From: Bacteroidota bacterium
GTDB lineage: Bacteria; Bacteroidota; Bacteroidia; Bacteroidales; UBA4417
Length of the DNA stretch: 64,000 nt
Assembly: GCA_013376995.1 (NCBI GenBank)
Contig: JACAAZ010000003.1
Coordinates: 283,512 to 347,511, forward strand
Direction of reading: 5' to 3'
The position numbers and the translations under genes are program-made. The notes beneath the pieces are model-generated. The model was given only the letters and a program-made list of their open reading frames with translations. It was not told the origin of the DNA and made no database searches. Shown one piece after another: positions 26,430 through 34,502 of the stretch; the stretch's first letter is position 1, and each line of letters starts with the position of its first letter.

Positions 26430-27365
26430 TCAATACATCCGTTCTCGCTTTAACAGGTAAGGGAGCAAAACCTGTTCGAAGCCCTTATTGATATCAGCCT
26501 CAACAAAATCGATGGAATACTGGGCACATTTCAGCTTCAGTTTCTTGTTAAATTCCCCGATCGATTCAAGATAATTGGATTTAACCTCCCCAGGCAAGAC
26601 TTTAACCTCCTCACCCGATTCCATATCAACGAATTTATAGGGACGGTTCTCATAATTGAACTCAAGTTCCTTTGCTTTATCAACTACATGGAACAGGATC
26701 ACTTCATGCTTGTTATACCGTAAATGTTGAAGTGCATCAAAAAGGAGCGAATGATCATCCGTTGCTTCAAACATATCAGTAAAAAGAACAACCAGTGATC
26801 GTTTATGTACATTTTCAGCAATAAAATGGAGCGAATCGGCTACATTGGATGTTTTTCGGGTTTCCGGTTTGAGTGGTGTGAGTAATTTCTCAAGTTCACC
26901 AAATAAATATTTATGATGTACTGAATTAGAGCGAGAAGGTGTGTGCAATTCAATCCCTTCACTGAAAAGACTTAATCCAACAGCATCTCGCTGTTTACGC
27001 AGCATATACATCATGGATGCCGCCGCATAAACAGAAAAGATTGCCTTATTCGGATGCTCGAAGCTAAGGTCTTCCCTTACAGGGAAATACATGGATGAAG
27101 AATTGTCAATCACAACCTGGCAACGAAGGTTTGTTTCTTCTTCGTAACGCTTGGTATACAGGCGGTCTGTCCTGCCATACAATTTCCAGTCGATGTGCCT
27201 GGTCGGTTCACCCGGGTTGTACAAACGATGTTCTGAAAACTCAACCGAGAATCCATGAAACGGGCTTTTGTGCAAACCTACAATGAAGCCCTCTACAACC
27301 TGCCTGGCAAGAAATTCCAGGTTTCCAAAGCGATGCAGCCGTGTTTGATCAAGGTTGTTTTCCAT
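26430..27365 (-). CDS. DUF58-domain (vWA-like) protein
   Basis: The 311-residue cytosolic protein carries the DUF58 signature YNPGEPTRHIDWKLYGRTDRL with the following KRYEEETN, and a vWA-like MIDAS-type DNSSSM at about 88-93. Such proteins accompany MoxR ATPases and BatA-E in aerotolerance or metal-insertion operons, but no moxR or bat gene is present in this part of the window. It is convergent with the DUF4476 gene and preceded upstream by the 27.4 kb array. Function in this organism cannot be stated beyond the family. Confidence 0.88.
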   Translation of the reverse strand: MENNLDQTRLHRFGNLEFLARQVVEGFIVGLHKSPFHGFSVEFSEHRLYNPGEPTRHIDWKLYGRTDRLYTKRYEEETNLRCQVVIDNSSSMYFPVREDLSFEHPNKAIFSVYAAASMMYMLRKQRDAVGLSLFSEGIELHTPSRSNSVHHKYLFGELEKLLTPLKPETRKTSNVADSLHFIAENVHKRSLVVLFTDMFEATDDHSLLFDALQHLRYNKHEVILFHVVDKAKELEFNYENRPYKFVDMESGEEVKVLPGEVKSNYLESIGEFNKKLKLKCAQYSIDFVEADINKGFEQVLLPYLLKRERMY

Positions 27366-27408
27366 GGAGGAGTTACAGGTGTTGAATGAATCTTTGTTAT
27401 GGGTTATT

Positions 27409-27510
27409 AGTTTGACGTTTGAAGTTTGAAGTTTGAAGTTTGACGTTTAAAGTTTGACGTTTAACGATTAACGTTTGAAGTTTGGCGTGTGAAGTTTGAC
27501 GTTAGGTGTT
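27409..27510. repeat. Low-complexity array of gaagtttgacgttt words
   Basis: About nine degenerate copies of an 8-14-base unit (tttgaagtttgacg and variants) fill the gap between the DUF58 and thioredoxin genes. The words resemble those at about 11700-11745. No gene is present between 27366 and 27618. Confidence 0.75.
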
Positions 27511-27618
27511 GTACATTGTAAAAAAAATCCACAAAACACCCAAAGTCAGACAATTTGCACAAAAAGCTGTGCTCCTGCCTTCATTGTGCATTTTGTGGAA
27601 AAATACCTGGTATCCGGA

Positions 27619-27936
27619 TTAAAAAAGCTTTTCGAGTTTACCAACCAATACGCTTTTGGGAACAGCCCCAACCTGTTTGTCAACGATTTCTCCATTCTTA
27701 AGGAAGAGAATGGTTGGGATATTGCGTACACCGTATTTACTGGTAACTTCAGGGTTATTATCAACATCAAGCTTACCAATAACGGCTTTCCCTTCGTATT
27801 CCTTTGCCATTTCTTCAATAATGGGCCCAACCATCCGGCAAGGGCCACACCACTCTGCCCAAAGGTCAACAATCACAGGTTTGCCTGATTTAATAGCTAG
27901 TTCTTCAAAATTGCTGTCGTTGAATTCTAATGCCAT
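27619..27936 (-). CDS. trxA: Thioredoxin
   Basis: The 105-residue protein has the classic fold pattern with the WCGPC active site (about residues 29-33). The cis-Pro block is NIPTILFLKNG and the buried Asp is in VDLWAEWC. It has no signal peptide and is therefore the cytosolic disulfide reductase. A perfect -7 box (27977-27984) is about 41 bases upstream. It is monocistronic by appearance, with arrays downstream. Confidence 0.97.
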   Translation of the reverse strand: MALEFNDSNFEELAIKSGKPVIVDLWAEWCGPCRMVGPIIEEMAKEYEGKAVIGKLDVDNNPEVTSKYGVRNIPTILFLKNGEIVDKQVGAVPKSVLVGKLEKLF

Positions 27937-27976
27937 GAGAGTAATATGTTAGGAGTTTTTAAACTGTTTCTGCTTG

Positions 27977-27984
27977 CAAATGTA
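27977..27984 (-). promoter_or_regulatory. Putative -7 box for trxA
   Basis: Reads TACATTTG on the minus strand, a perfect TAnnTTTG, placing transcription start about 34 bases before the trxA ATG. No matching -33 TTTG was found. Confidence 0.5.
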
Positions 27985-28102
27985 GAAATTAAAAACGGTC
28001 GTGGATTGTTAAACTTTTATATTATTTCAACAGACAAACTAACACTTCAGCAGGTTAAAATCCAGTGAAAATTTATAGAATCAAATCACATCTATCTATT
28101 TT

Positions 28103-31100
28103 TCAAGATATTATCTTTACAGCAATTCCACCAAGTTTTATCAATTCATGAACAGCCAATGAACACTGAACCTTGAATTTCCCGGTATGCATATCTACCT
28201 TATAGTTTTCATCGAGGTCAATAATGCTAATCTTGATTCTGCAATCACCTTTATGAGCCTTTATGATCTTTACAATAGTTTTAACCAATAATTCAGAAAC
28301 ATTCATCAGAGGTATCTGAACCAGGATCTGCTTTGCCATTTTATCCATTGCATCAGCCAATAAACTCATACTGGTAATCTTGAGTTCCGGCATATCTGCT
28401 TTGCCATACCTGTTTTGAACCTTAGCCCTGATAATCAACGATTTATCTTCATCAAGCAGATGCTTAAATTTAAGATAATCCTCGCCAAACATTGCAAATT
28501 CTACCTGCTCATCGAAATCTTCTACTGTAAACCTGCCATAAGCATTCCCATTCCTGGCAGTTTCATGCCTTACTTTTGAAACAATCCCGGCAAAAATAAA
28601 TTCCCTGGCCCCGGCAAACAAAATACTGTCTTTTGCTTTTCTGATGGTAGTATTACAGAAAGATTCTATTTCTAGCCGGTAGTCATCAAGTGGATGCCCG
28701 GTAATAAAGAATCCCGCAACTGCTTTTTCCCGTTTCAGCTTTTCCAGGTTAGACCAGGGTTCACAGTAGGGAATTTTAGGATCGGGTATTTCAGCAGTGC
28801 CAATTTCGCCAAACAGTGATTGTTGAGTGGAGAGAAGGTTGGCCTGGTAGGTACCCCCAAACCGGATAAGCTTTTCTATGAATGTAACATCCTCATTGGA
28901 ATCCTGTGCAAAGAACTGTGCCCTGTGCATCCCTTCAAAACTGTCGAAACCTCCTGCCTGGGCCAGTGCCTCAAAAGTGCTTTTATTGACGGTTCTGAGG
29001 CTCACCCTCTTAACAAAATCGAAAACACTGGTGAATACTCCATTTTCAGTTCTTTCGGAGATTGCTGCTTCAGCTGCTGCTTCACCTACTCCCTTTAATG
29101 CCATCAGGCCAAAACGGATTTCTCCATTTTTATTGACTGTAAAATTCAGGAAAGATTCATTGATGTCTGGCCCCAAAACCTTCAGTCCCATTCGCCTGCA
29201 TTCATCCAGGTAAAAAGTTATTTTTTCCAGGTTGTTCAGGTTGGAAGTAAGCAACGCAGCCATATACTCAGCCGGGTAATGAACTTTCAGATAAGCCGTC
29301 TGGTATGCTACCAGGGCGTAACAGGTAGAATGCGACTTATTGAAAGCATAGGAAGCAAAATCCTCCCAGTCTGTCCAGATCTTATTGAGTTTATCTTCAG
29401 GATGTCCTTTTTCAACTCCACCTTTCAGGAATTCGGGTTTAAGTTTATCCAGTTTTTCGCGTATTTTTTTCCCCATTGCCTTGCGCAGCTCATCGGCCTT
29501 GCCCTTGCTGAACCCTGCCAACTGCTGCGAAAGAAGCATCACTTGTTCCTGGTAAACTGTTATTCCATAGGTCTCTTTAAGTACTGTCTCCATGACCGGC
29601 AGATCGTACGATATTGCTTCCCTGCCATGCTTACGGCCTATATAATTTGGAATATACTTCATGGGGCCAGGCCTGAACAAGGCATTCATAGCAATGAGGT
29701 CCTCAAATTTATCAGGTTTCAGTTGCTTGAGCCATTGTTGCATCCCGTCACTTTCAAACTGGAAAGTACCATTGGTCTCGGCACGCTGGTAGAGTCCAAA
29801 GGTGGCAGCATCGTCCAATGGCATAGTATCAAGGTCGATCTTAACATTATGGTTCTGTTCGATCAGTTGAAGTGCATCTTTGAGGATCGTGAGGTTCTTG
29901 AGTCCGAGGAAGTCCATCTTGATAACACCTGCCTCTTCGATACTGTTACCCTCAATCTGGGTGACCCAGAGAGGTGAATCTTTGGCAACACAAACAGGTA
30001 TTAGATCCGTCAGGTCATATGGTGCAATAATGATACCTGCGGCATGAATTCCAGTGTTTCTTACGGATCCTTCAAGAGTATATGCTTCATGCAGCACTTT
30101 TTTTTGAAGCAGCTGGGATGCATCTGTACCTGTGTAATTATAGATTTCGCGGATCTTACGAACATTTTCAAAATCATCCCCCTGGAGGTTGTCTTTTTCT
30201 TCGAGGGATTTCTCACCTTCTTTGGCAAAGACAGGGGCAGTAAGTACCCTTTTCAGGCTTATTCCAGGTTTTTCAGGGACCAGTTTAGCTAACAGGGTAC
30301 TTGTTGGAAGATCAAGTTCCATTACCCTGGCAACATCTTTTATACTCAGCCTGGCGGCCATTGTACCAAATGTAACGATCTGTGCCACCTGGTTCTGCCC
30401 GTATTTCTCAACCACATATTGAATTACCCTGTCCCGGCCCTGGTCGTCAAAGTCGGTATCAATATCAGGCATACTGATACGTTCAGGATTCAGGAAGCGC
30501 TCGAACAGCAAATCGTAGCGCATAGGGTCAATATTGGTGATGCCTATGCTGTAAGCGACTACACTTCCGGCAGCAGAGCCCCGGCCTGGTCCGATATAAA
30601 CTCCCATCTCCCTGCCGGACCGGATAAAATCGCTTACAATAAGGAAGTAACCTGCAAAACCCATATCATGAATGGTTTGCAGCTCAAAATCAATACGTTC
30701 TTGTAATTCAGGGGAAAGCGAACCATAGCGTAACCTGGCTCCCTGGTATGTTATATCTTTTAGATATTCCCATTGATTCCTGACATCAGCAGTGATTATT
30801 TTTTTACCGGTATCCACGGCCGTTGTATGAAGCTGGAATTTATCAGGAACGGGAAAATTAGGCAAAAGAATATCCTTGGTAAGCTTTAATACCTCAACTT
30901 TTCCAACAATATCATTGGTATTGTCAATTGCTTCCGGAAGATCGGAGAACAAAGCCTCCATTTCAGAAGTTTTTTTCAGGTAAAACTGGTCGTTATAGAA
31001 TGCAAATCTTCTTCCTTTTACAAAGGCATCATCGTCTCCGTATTCTCGAAAAGACGGAGTACTCTGTTTTTCGCCAGTATTGATACAGAGCAGGATATCA

Positions 31101-31774
31101 TGCGCATTGTAATCAGATTGCTCAACATAATGAGAATCATTGCTGGCAATCATTTTAACATTGTACTTTCTGGCAAAGCGGATCAAGACTTCATTCACCT
31201 GGTCCTGCTCGGGAATATTGTGCCTTTGCAATTCCACGTAATAGTCATCACCAAAAAGTTCGAGCCACCATTTGAAAGCCTTCTCCCCTTCTTCTTCACC
31301 TTTGCGTAAAATTGTCCTGGGAACATCGGCGGCAAGACAGCAGGTTGTTGCAATCAGCCCTTTGTGGTAACGGACTATTAATTCCTTGTCAATCCTGGGG
31401 TATTTGCTGTATAAACCTTCAATATAGCCTAATGAACAAAGTTTCACCAGGTTGGAATAGCCTTCAGCATTTTTTGCCAGCAATAGCTGGTGACGCCTGT
31501 CATCCTTTTCACCACCGCCAAATTTCTTGCGGTGTCGGTCTTCAACAACGTAAAATTCACAACCTACAATAGGTTTGATGATGGTTTCCCCGTTTTTATT
31601 GTATTTCTCAGCTTCCTTAACAAACTGGAATGCTCCAAACATGTTTCCATGGTCTGTGATAGCAAGACCGGGCATTTTGTCGGCCACTGCCTTTTTGAAC
31701 ATGGAGGATATTTCGGCTGCACCGTCAAGCAATGAATATTGAGAATGTACGTGTAGATGACTGAATTGGGGCAT
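28103..31774 (-). CDS. dnaE: DNA polymerase III alpha subunit
   Basis: The 1223-residue protein starts with a PHP domain (HLHVHSQYSLLDGA, then AITDHGNMFG). The C-family polymerase core follows, with the catalytic Asp pair in PDIDTDFDD (about residues 425-433) and the GRGSAAGS motif just before it. The tandem HhH region and a C-terminal OB-fold (about 1000-1080) complete the replicative DnaE layout. Length is normal for DnaE1 of Bacteroidota. The PHP metal-ligand motifs look intact. The gene is alone, with the VOC gene divergent at 32004. Confidence 0.97.
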   Translation of the reverse strand: MPQFSHLHVHSQYSLLDGAAEISSMFKKAVADKMPGLAITDHGNMFGAFQFVKEAEKYNKNGETIIKPIVGCEFYVVEDRHRKKFGGGEKDDRRHQLLLAKNAEGYSNLVKLCSLGYIEGLYSKYPRIDKELIVRYHKGLIATTCCLAADVPRTILRKGEEEGEKAFKWWLELFGDDYYVELQRHNIPEQDQVNEVLIRFARKYNVKMIASNDSHYVEQSDYNAHDILLCINTGEKQSTPSFREYGDDDAFVKGRRFAFYNDQFYLKKTSEMEALFSDLPEAIDNTNDIVGKVEVLKLTKDILLPNFPVPDKFQLHTTAVDTGKKIITADVRNQWEYLKDITYQGARLRYGSLSPELQERIDFELQTIHDMGFAGYFLIVSDFIRSGREMGVYIGPGRGSAAGSVVAYSIGITNIDPMRYDLLFERFLNPERISMPDIDTDFDDQGRDRVIQYVVEKYGQNQVAQIVTFGTMAARLSIKDVARVMELDLPTSTLLAKLVPEKPGISLKRVLTAPVFAKEGEKSLEEKDNLQGDDFENVRKIREIYNYTGTDASQLLQKKVLHEAYTLEGSVRNTGIHAAGIIIAPYDLTDLIPVCVAKDSPLWVTQIEGNSIEEAGVIKMDFLGLKNLTILKDALQLIEQNHNVKIDLDTMPLDDAATFGLYQRAETNGTFQFESDGMQQWLKQLKPDKFEDLIAMNALFRPGPMKYIPNYIGRKHGREAISYDLPVMETVLKETYGITVYQEQVMLLSQQLAGFSKGKADELRKAMGKKIREKLDKLKPEFLKGGVEKGHPEDKLNKIWTDWEDFASYAFNKSHSTCYALVAYQTAYLKVHYPAEYMAALLTSNLNNLEKITFYLDECRRMGLKVLGPDINESFLNFTVNKNGEIRFGLMALKGVGEAAAEAAISERTENGVFTSVFDFVKRVSLRTVNKSTFEALAQAGGFDSFEGMHRAQFFAQDSNEDVTFIEKLIRFGGTYQANLLSTQQSLFGEIGTAEIPDPKIPYCEPWSNLEKLKREKAVAGFFITGHPLDDYRLEIESFCNTTIRKAKDSILFAGAREFIFAGIVSKVRHETARNGNAYGRFTVEDFDEQVEFAMFGEDYLKFKHLLDEDKSLIIRAKVQNRYGKADMPELKITSMSLLADAMDKMAKQILVQIPLMNVSELLVKTIVKIIKAHKGDCRIKISIIDLDENYKVDMHTGKFKVQCSLAVHELIKLGGIAVKIIS

Positions 31775-31936
31775 TGGGTGTTTGGGTATCAGGAAATTAA
31801 GATCAACGGGATCGAAAGGCTAAAATATTGAAAAGGATAGGGTGATTTGGTATTGTTGAAAACTTTCGAAAAAGCCACGGGGTGGCTATAGTCATCCCGA
31901 CAATATTATCCATGAACAAATATATTCGAGCTTGGT

Positions 31937-31966
31937 TTTGATTATGAAAGAGGCTATTTATTTTTG
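31937..31966 (+). promoter_or_regulatory. Promoter for the VOC gene (-33 TTTG, -7 TATTTTTG)
   Basis: TTTG at 31937-31940 is followed 18 bases later by TATTTTTG at 31959-31966. Both boxes fit the Bacteroidota consensus TTTG-N18-21-TAnnTTTG. Transcription would start near 31973, about 31 bases before the ATG at 32004. This is the best two-box promoter in the window. Confidence 0.65.
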
Positions 31967-32003
31967 AACTAAACTCAAATAAACATACTAAATATTTAAT
32001 CGC

Positions 32004-32405
32004 ATGAAAAAGATAAATCCTGTTGTTCATTTCGAATTACCTGCAGATGATCGTGTACGGATGGCTGAATTCTATACCAGCGTGTTTGGCTGGCAGGCCA
32101 ATATGCTTGGTGAGGAGATGGGAAACTATGTTACAGTTGCCACTGCTGAAACCGACGAGAATGGCCAGTCTAAAATACCTGGCACTATCAATGGCGGTTT
32201 ATACCAGAGGAACCCGGAAATGGGGGCAACTTCGCCTTCGGTCGTTATCGCGGTCGATAACATTTATGAAAAAGCAAAGGAACTGGCTGCCGCAGGAGGG
32301 AAAGTTCTGGGTGAACCTACTGAGATTCCAGGAGTTGGTTTGTTTGTAGGATTCGTAGATACTGAAGGAAACCACCTAAGCCTGCTCCAGCCAAAAATGG
32401 GATGA
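32004..32405 (+). CDS. VOC-family (glyoxalase-like) protein
   Basis: The 133-residue protein has the two beta-alpha-beta-beta-beta modules of the vicinal oxygen chelate family. The first begins VVHFELPADDRVRMAEFYTSVFGW and the second begins SVVIAVDNIYEKAKELAAAGG. The end GLFVGFVDTEGNHLSLLQ carries the usual C-terminal acidic metal position. Its likely role is a small lyase or ligand-binding protein; the substrate is undetermined. A two-box promoter lies upstream and a strong hairpin terminator follows at 32442-32473. Confidence 0.9.
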   Translation: MKKINPVVHFELPADDRVRMAEFYTSVFGWQANMLGEEMGNYVTVATAETDENGQSKIPGTINGGLYQRNPEMGATSPSVVIAVDNIYEKAKELAAAGGKVLGEPTEIPGVGLFVGFVDTEGNHLSLLQPKMG

Positions 32406-32441
32406 ACATTCTGTTTTGTCCATAAACTGCAAATGCATAAA

Positions 32442-32473
32442 AAAGCCGGGAAGTGACACTGCTCCCCGGCTTT
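32442..32473. terminator. Bidirectional intrinsic terminator
   Basis: A GC-rich inverted repeat (AAAGCCGGG... with ...CCCGGCTTT, 12-13 base stem with one mismatch, 6-8-base loop) lies between the convergent VOC gene and the secreted protein gene. It has A-rich and T-rich flanks on both sides, so it can serve both transcripts. Confidence 0.75.
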
Positions 32474-32492
32474 CATGTTTATTCGAAATAAC

Positions 32493-33227
32493 TTATCTTA
32501 CAAAACTCCTGATTTCCGAGCTATAATCTGTAGTAATATCGAGCCATTCATCCAGCATATGCTGCCAACTTCCTTCACCGTTGATTTTTTCATAAACTGC
32601 TTTTACGCCCTGGTCCTTTGACCATTCAGCATAGGTATTGAAACTCCAGAGGATAGCTACATCTCCGACATTCGGGGTATGGACGGGATTATTCCAGATC
32701 AGGAAGGCCGTAGTACCCTGGGTTTCATATGCTTTCTTCAGTTTCTCACAGATTGCCTTGAACCTGTAATAGTCACCTCTTTTCAAGTTAACTGACCAAA
32801 CCTCATAATAGTTTGATTTCTTAAGAATGTCCATGCCATAGGATAGGTCGGAATTCAACTCCCATAGCCTGGTGTCGCCATAGGTTTCAATAAGTGGATC
32901 AACTGTTTTGGACCAATCATCAGCATGGCCGGCTTCCTTTGTTGGACGGGTATCCAATGAAGCATACGTTGTTGGCCCAAAAACCCATACGTACCATCCG
33001 GCTTTATCACCGTATTCAACTTTTCGAAGGCCTGCCTTATATGGGCCATCGGGGTGAAATTTTAGATCATGTGCCTTTACAGCTGCCTCGAACTTATCTT
33101 CCATGCCTCGTTTAGGCATAATATACATGTTCTCGGTTAACATTACAGGCTTGTCATCAGAGGCTTGCGCAAATACACCGCCTACAATCATAAAAGCAAT
33201 ACATGCAAGAATCAATTGTTTTCTCAT
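32493..33227 (-). CDS. Secreted protein with two similar alpha/beta halves
   Basis: The 244-residue product has a signal peptide (1-20, ending VFAQ). The mature part appears to hold two related ferredoxin-like (dimeric alpha/beta barrel) halves. The first (about 32-120) runs from NMYIMPKRGMEDKFEAAVKAH to WYVWVFGPTTYASLD; the second (about 138-225) runs from NYYEVWSVNLKRGDYYRFKAI to VAILWSFNTYAEWSK. The pattern of a strand, a helix with K/R-x-x-[FY]-x-A and an aromatic-rich strand repeats in both. Function is not recognised; ABM or NIPSNAP-type folds are candidates. Confidence 0.8.
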   Translation of the reverse strand: MRKQLILACIAFMIVGGVFAQASDDKPVMLTENMYIMPKRGMEDKFEAAVKAHDLKFHPDGPYKAGLRKVEYGDKAGWYVWVFGPTTYASLDTRPTKEAGHADDWSKTVDPLIETYGDTRLWELNSDLSYGMDILKKSNYYEVWSVNLKRGDYYRFKAICEKLKKAYETQGTTAFLIWNNPVHTPNVGDVAILWSFNTYAEWSKDQGVKAVYEKINGEGSWQHMLDEWLDITTDYSSEIRSFVR

Positions 33228-33487
33228 AGTTTATAGGATTTAGACATACTATAACACCTTAATTATCATTTAGTTTTATTCACCAAAGAAAGATTTTTAT
33301 GCAAGTAATAGAGTCTCAATGGACCATAACACAAACGCCATCTGATCAATTCCTGCTGTTTATTGTTATATAAAGGCGGATTGTAAACCGTTTAATAAGT
33401 TTAGCCTTATTATTTTTCGGTAATAACTGAAAATGGCAAATGCAAGTAATCAGCAGTATCCATAACCCAAATTAAATATTTTACGAT
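33228..33487. other. Divergent intergenic region
   Basis: This 260-base gap separates the divergent secreted protein and M15 peptidase genes. It is AT-rich. No coding frame, hairpin or convincing pair of promoter boxes was found; the nearest match is TTTCTTTG on the minus strand near 33285, which lacks the TA of the -7 box. Confidence 0.5.
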
Positions 33488-33919
33488 ATGACAGACAACC
33501 TCAGCCTTTCACTTCATTTCAGCCTTCATGAATTCCTTCAAAGCCAAACAGCTACCAGGAAACAAATACTGGAGCAATTTGATCCTTCAGAAGAGATTGT
33601 AGATAGCCTAAAGTACCTATGTGTCAACCTTTTGGAGAAAATCAGGGAGCTCAACAACAATCAACCCATACACATCAGCAGCGGCTATCGATGCCCTAGG
33701 CTCAACGATGCTGTTGGAGGTGCACCTACCAGCCAGCATGTAAAAGGGGAAGCTGCCGATATTGATTTCGGAAGTAAGGATGCCAATAAGGCCTTTTTTG
33801 ATAAGATCCGGGATAGTGGCCTGGAATTCGATCAATTGATCAATGAGTATGCTGCCTCATGGGTCCATGTCTCCCTGAAACAAACAGGAAACAGGCGACA
33901 GGTGCTGAACATCGTTTAA
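33488..33919 (+). CDS. M15-family peptidase (phage-lysin-like)
   Basis: The 143-residue protein shows the D-Ala-D-Ala carboxypeptidase (M15_3) zinc pattern. It has SSGYRCPRLNDAVGG, then SQHVKGEAADID with the metal His and Asp, and the C-terminal WVHVSL with the second metal His. There is no signal peptide, so export is not explained. The type is common among phage endolysins, although no other phage gene is present. It converges on the DUF2784 gene with a 4-base stop overlap. Peptidoglycan peptide cleavage is inferred from the family. Confidence 0.9.
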   Translation: MTDNLSLSLHFSLHEFLQSQTATRKQILEQFDPSEEIVDSLKYLCVNLLEKIRELNNNQPIHISSGYRCPRLNDAVGGAPTSQHVKGEAADIDFGSKDANKAFFDKIRDSGLEFDQLINEYAASWVHVSLKQTGNRRQVLNIV

Positions 33920-34302
33920 TCCCTGATTTTCTTTTTTTTAAAATCCCTGATATTGACCGCAAGGGAGGTTGCCATTGCCAGAGTAAAGGATATAAATGTT
34001 GTTATATCTACCATGGCTGATGGGAGAAGTATGCCAAATACCCTCTTGAGCAGGTATTGAATATAGGAGTTTTCCACAGGCCTGGATCCCAATTTATTCA
34101 ATACCTGCCAATGCCATTCCGTTAGCGGGCAGAATCCTATGCCATAGAAAATCCCAAGTCCAAACCACGAAAAAGCAGTGAGCAGTAATAGAATAAGGTT
34201 GGCCTTTCTTGTAGTCCTAAATATCCACCCAAAAAGGTTGAATGTGACTATTCCAAGGTGAAACAGCAGAAAAAAAATATCCAAAACCTGGTATCTCAGC
34301 AT
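33916..34302 (-). CDS. DUF2784 membrane protein
   Basis: The 128-residue protein has three or four helices (about 6-26, 34-52, 85-120). The DUF2784 signature GFCPLTEWHWQVLNKLG is at about 54-70. No biochemical role is known for the family. Its stop codon overlaps that of the convergent M15 peptidase gene by 4 bases. Confidence 0.88.
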   Translation of the reverse strand: MLRYQVLDIFFLLFHLGIVTFNLFGWIFRTTRKANLILLLLTAFSWFGLGIFYGIGFCPLTEWHWQVLNKLGSRPVENSYIQYLLKRVFGILLPSAMVDITTFISFTLAMATSLAVNIRDFKKKKIRD

Positions 34303-34423
34303 TTATATCAATTTCCATAAAGTTAATCATATTTCCTATTCATTTCAACTATTATCTATCTCATTTCTACGATATATCAATTATAATTTACTAAAAAAAC
34401 ATATACTCTGTTATTAATTATTA

Positions 34424-34431
34424 TAGCTTTG
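34424..34431 (+). promoter_or_regulatory. Putative -7 box for the histidine kinase gene
   Basis: Reads TAGCTTTG, a perfect TAnnTTTG, about 71 bases before the ATG at 34503. A -33 TTTG is not evident. Confidence 0.45.
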
Positions 34432-34502
34432 TAGTTCCACTTTACTATTTGGAATTTAATTAGTCCTGAAATAATAATATTCTTAGAGCTTCTTTTACTC
34501 TT

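Noticed and set aside
27496..27888. Plus-strand frames over the thioredoxin gene
   Set aside because: They are antisense to trxA, whose fold and WCGPC site are unambiguous.
29279..29977. Plus-strand frame of 232 codons inside dnaE
   Set aside because: Antisense frame in a long conserved gene; no family similarity and no start context.
33488..33919. Prophage remnant suggested by the M15 endolysin-like gene
   Set aside because: No other phage-type gene, integrase or attachment site is present nearby, and the neighbours are ordinary chromosomal genes.
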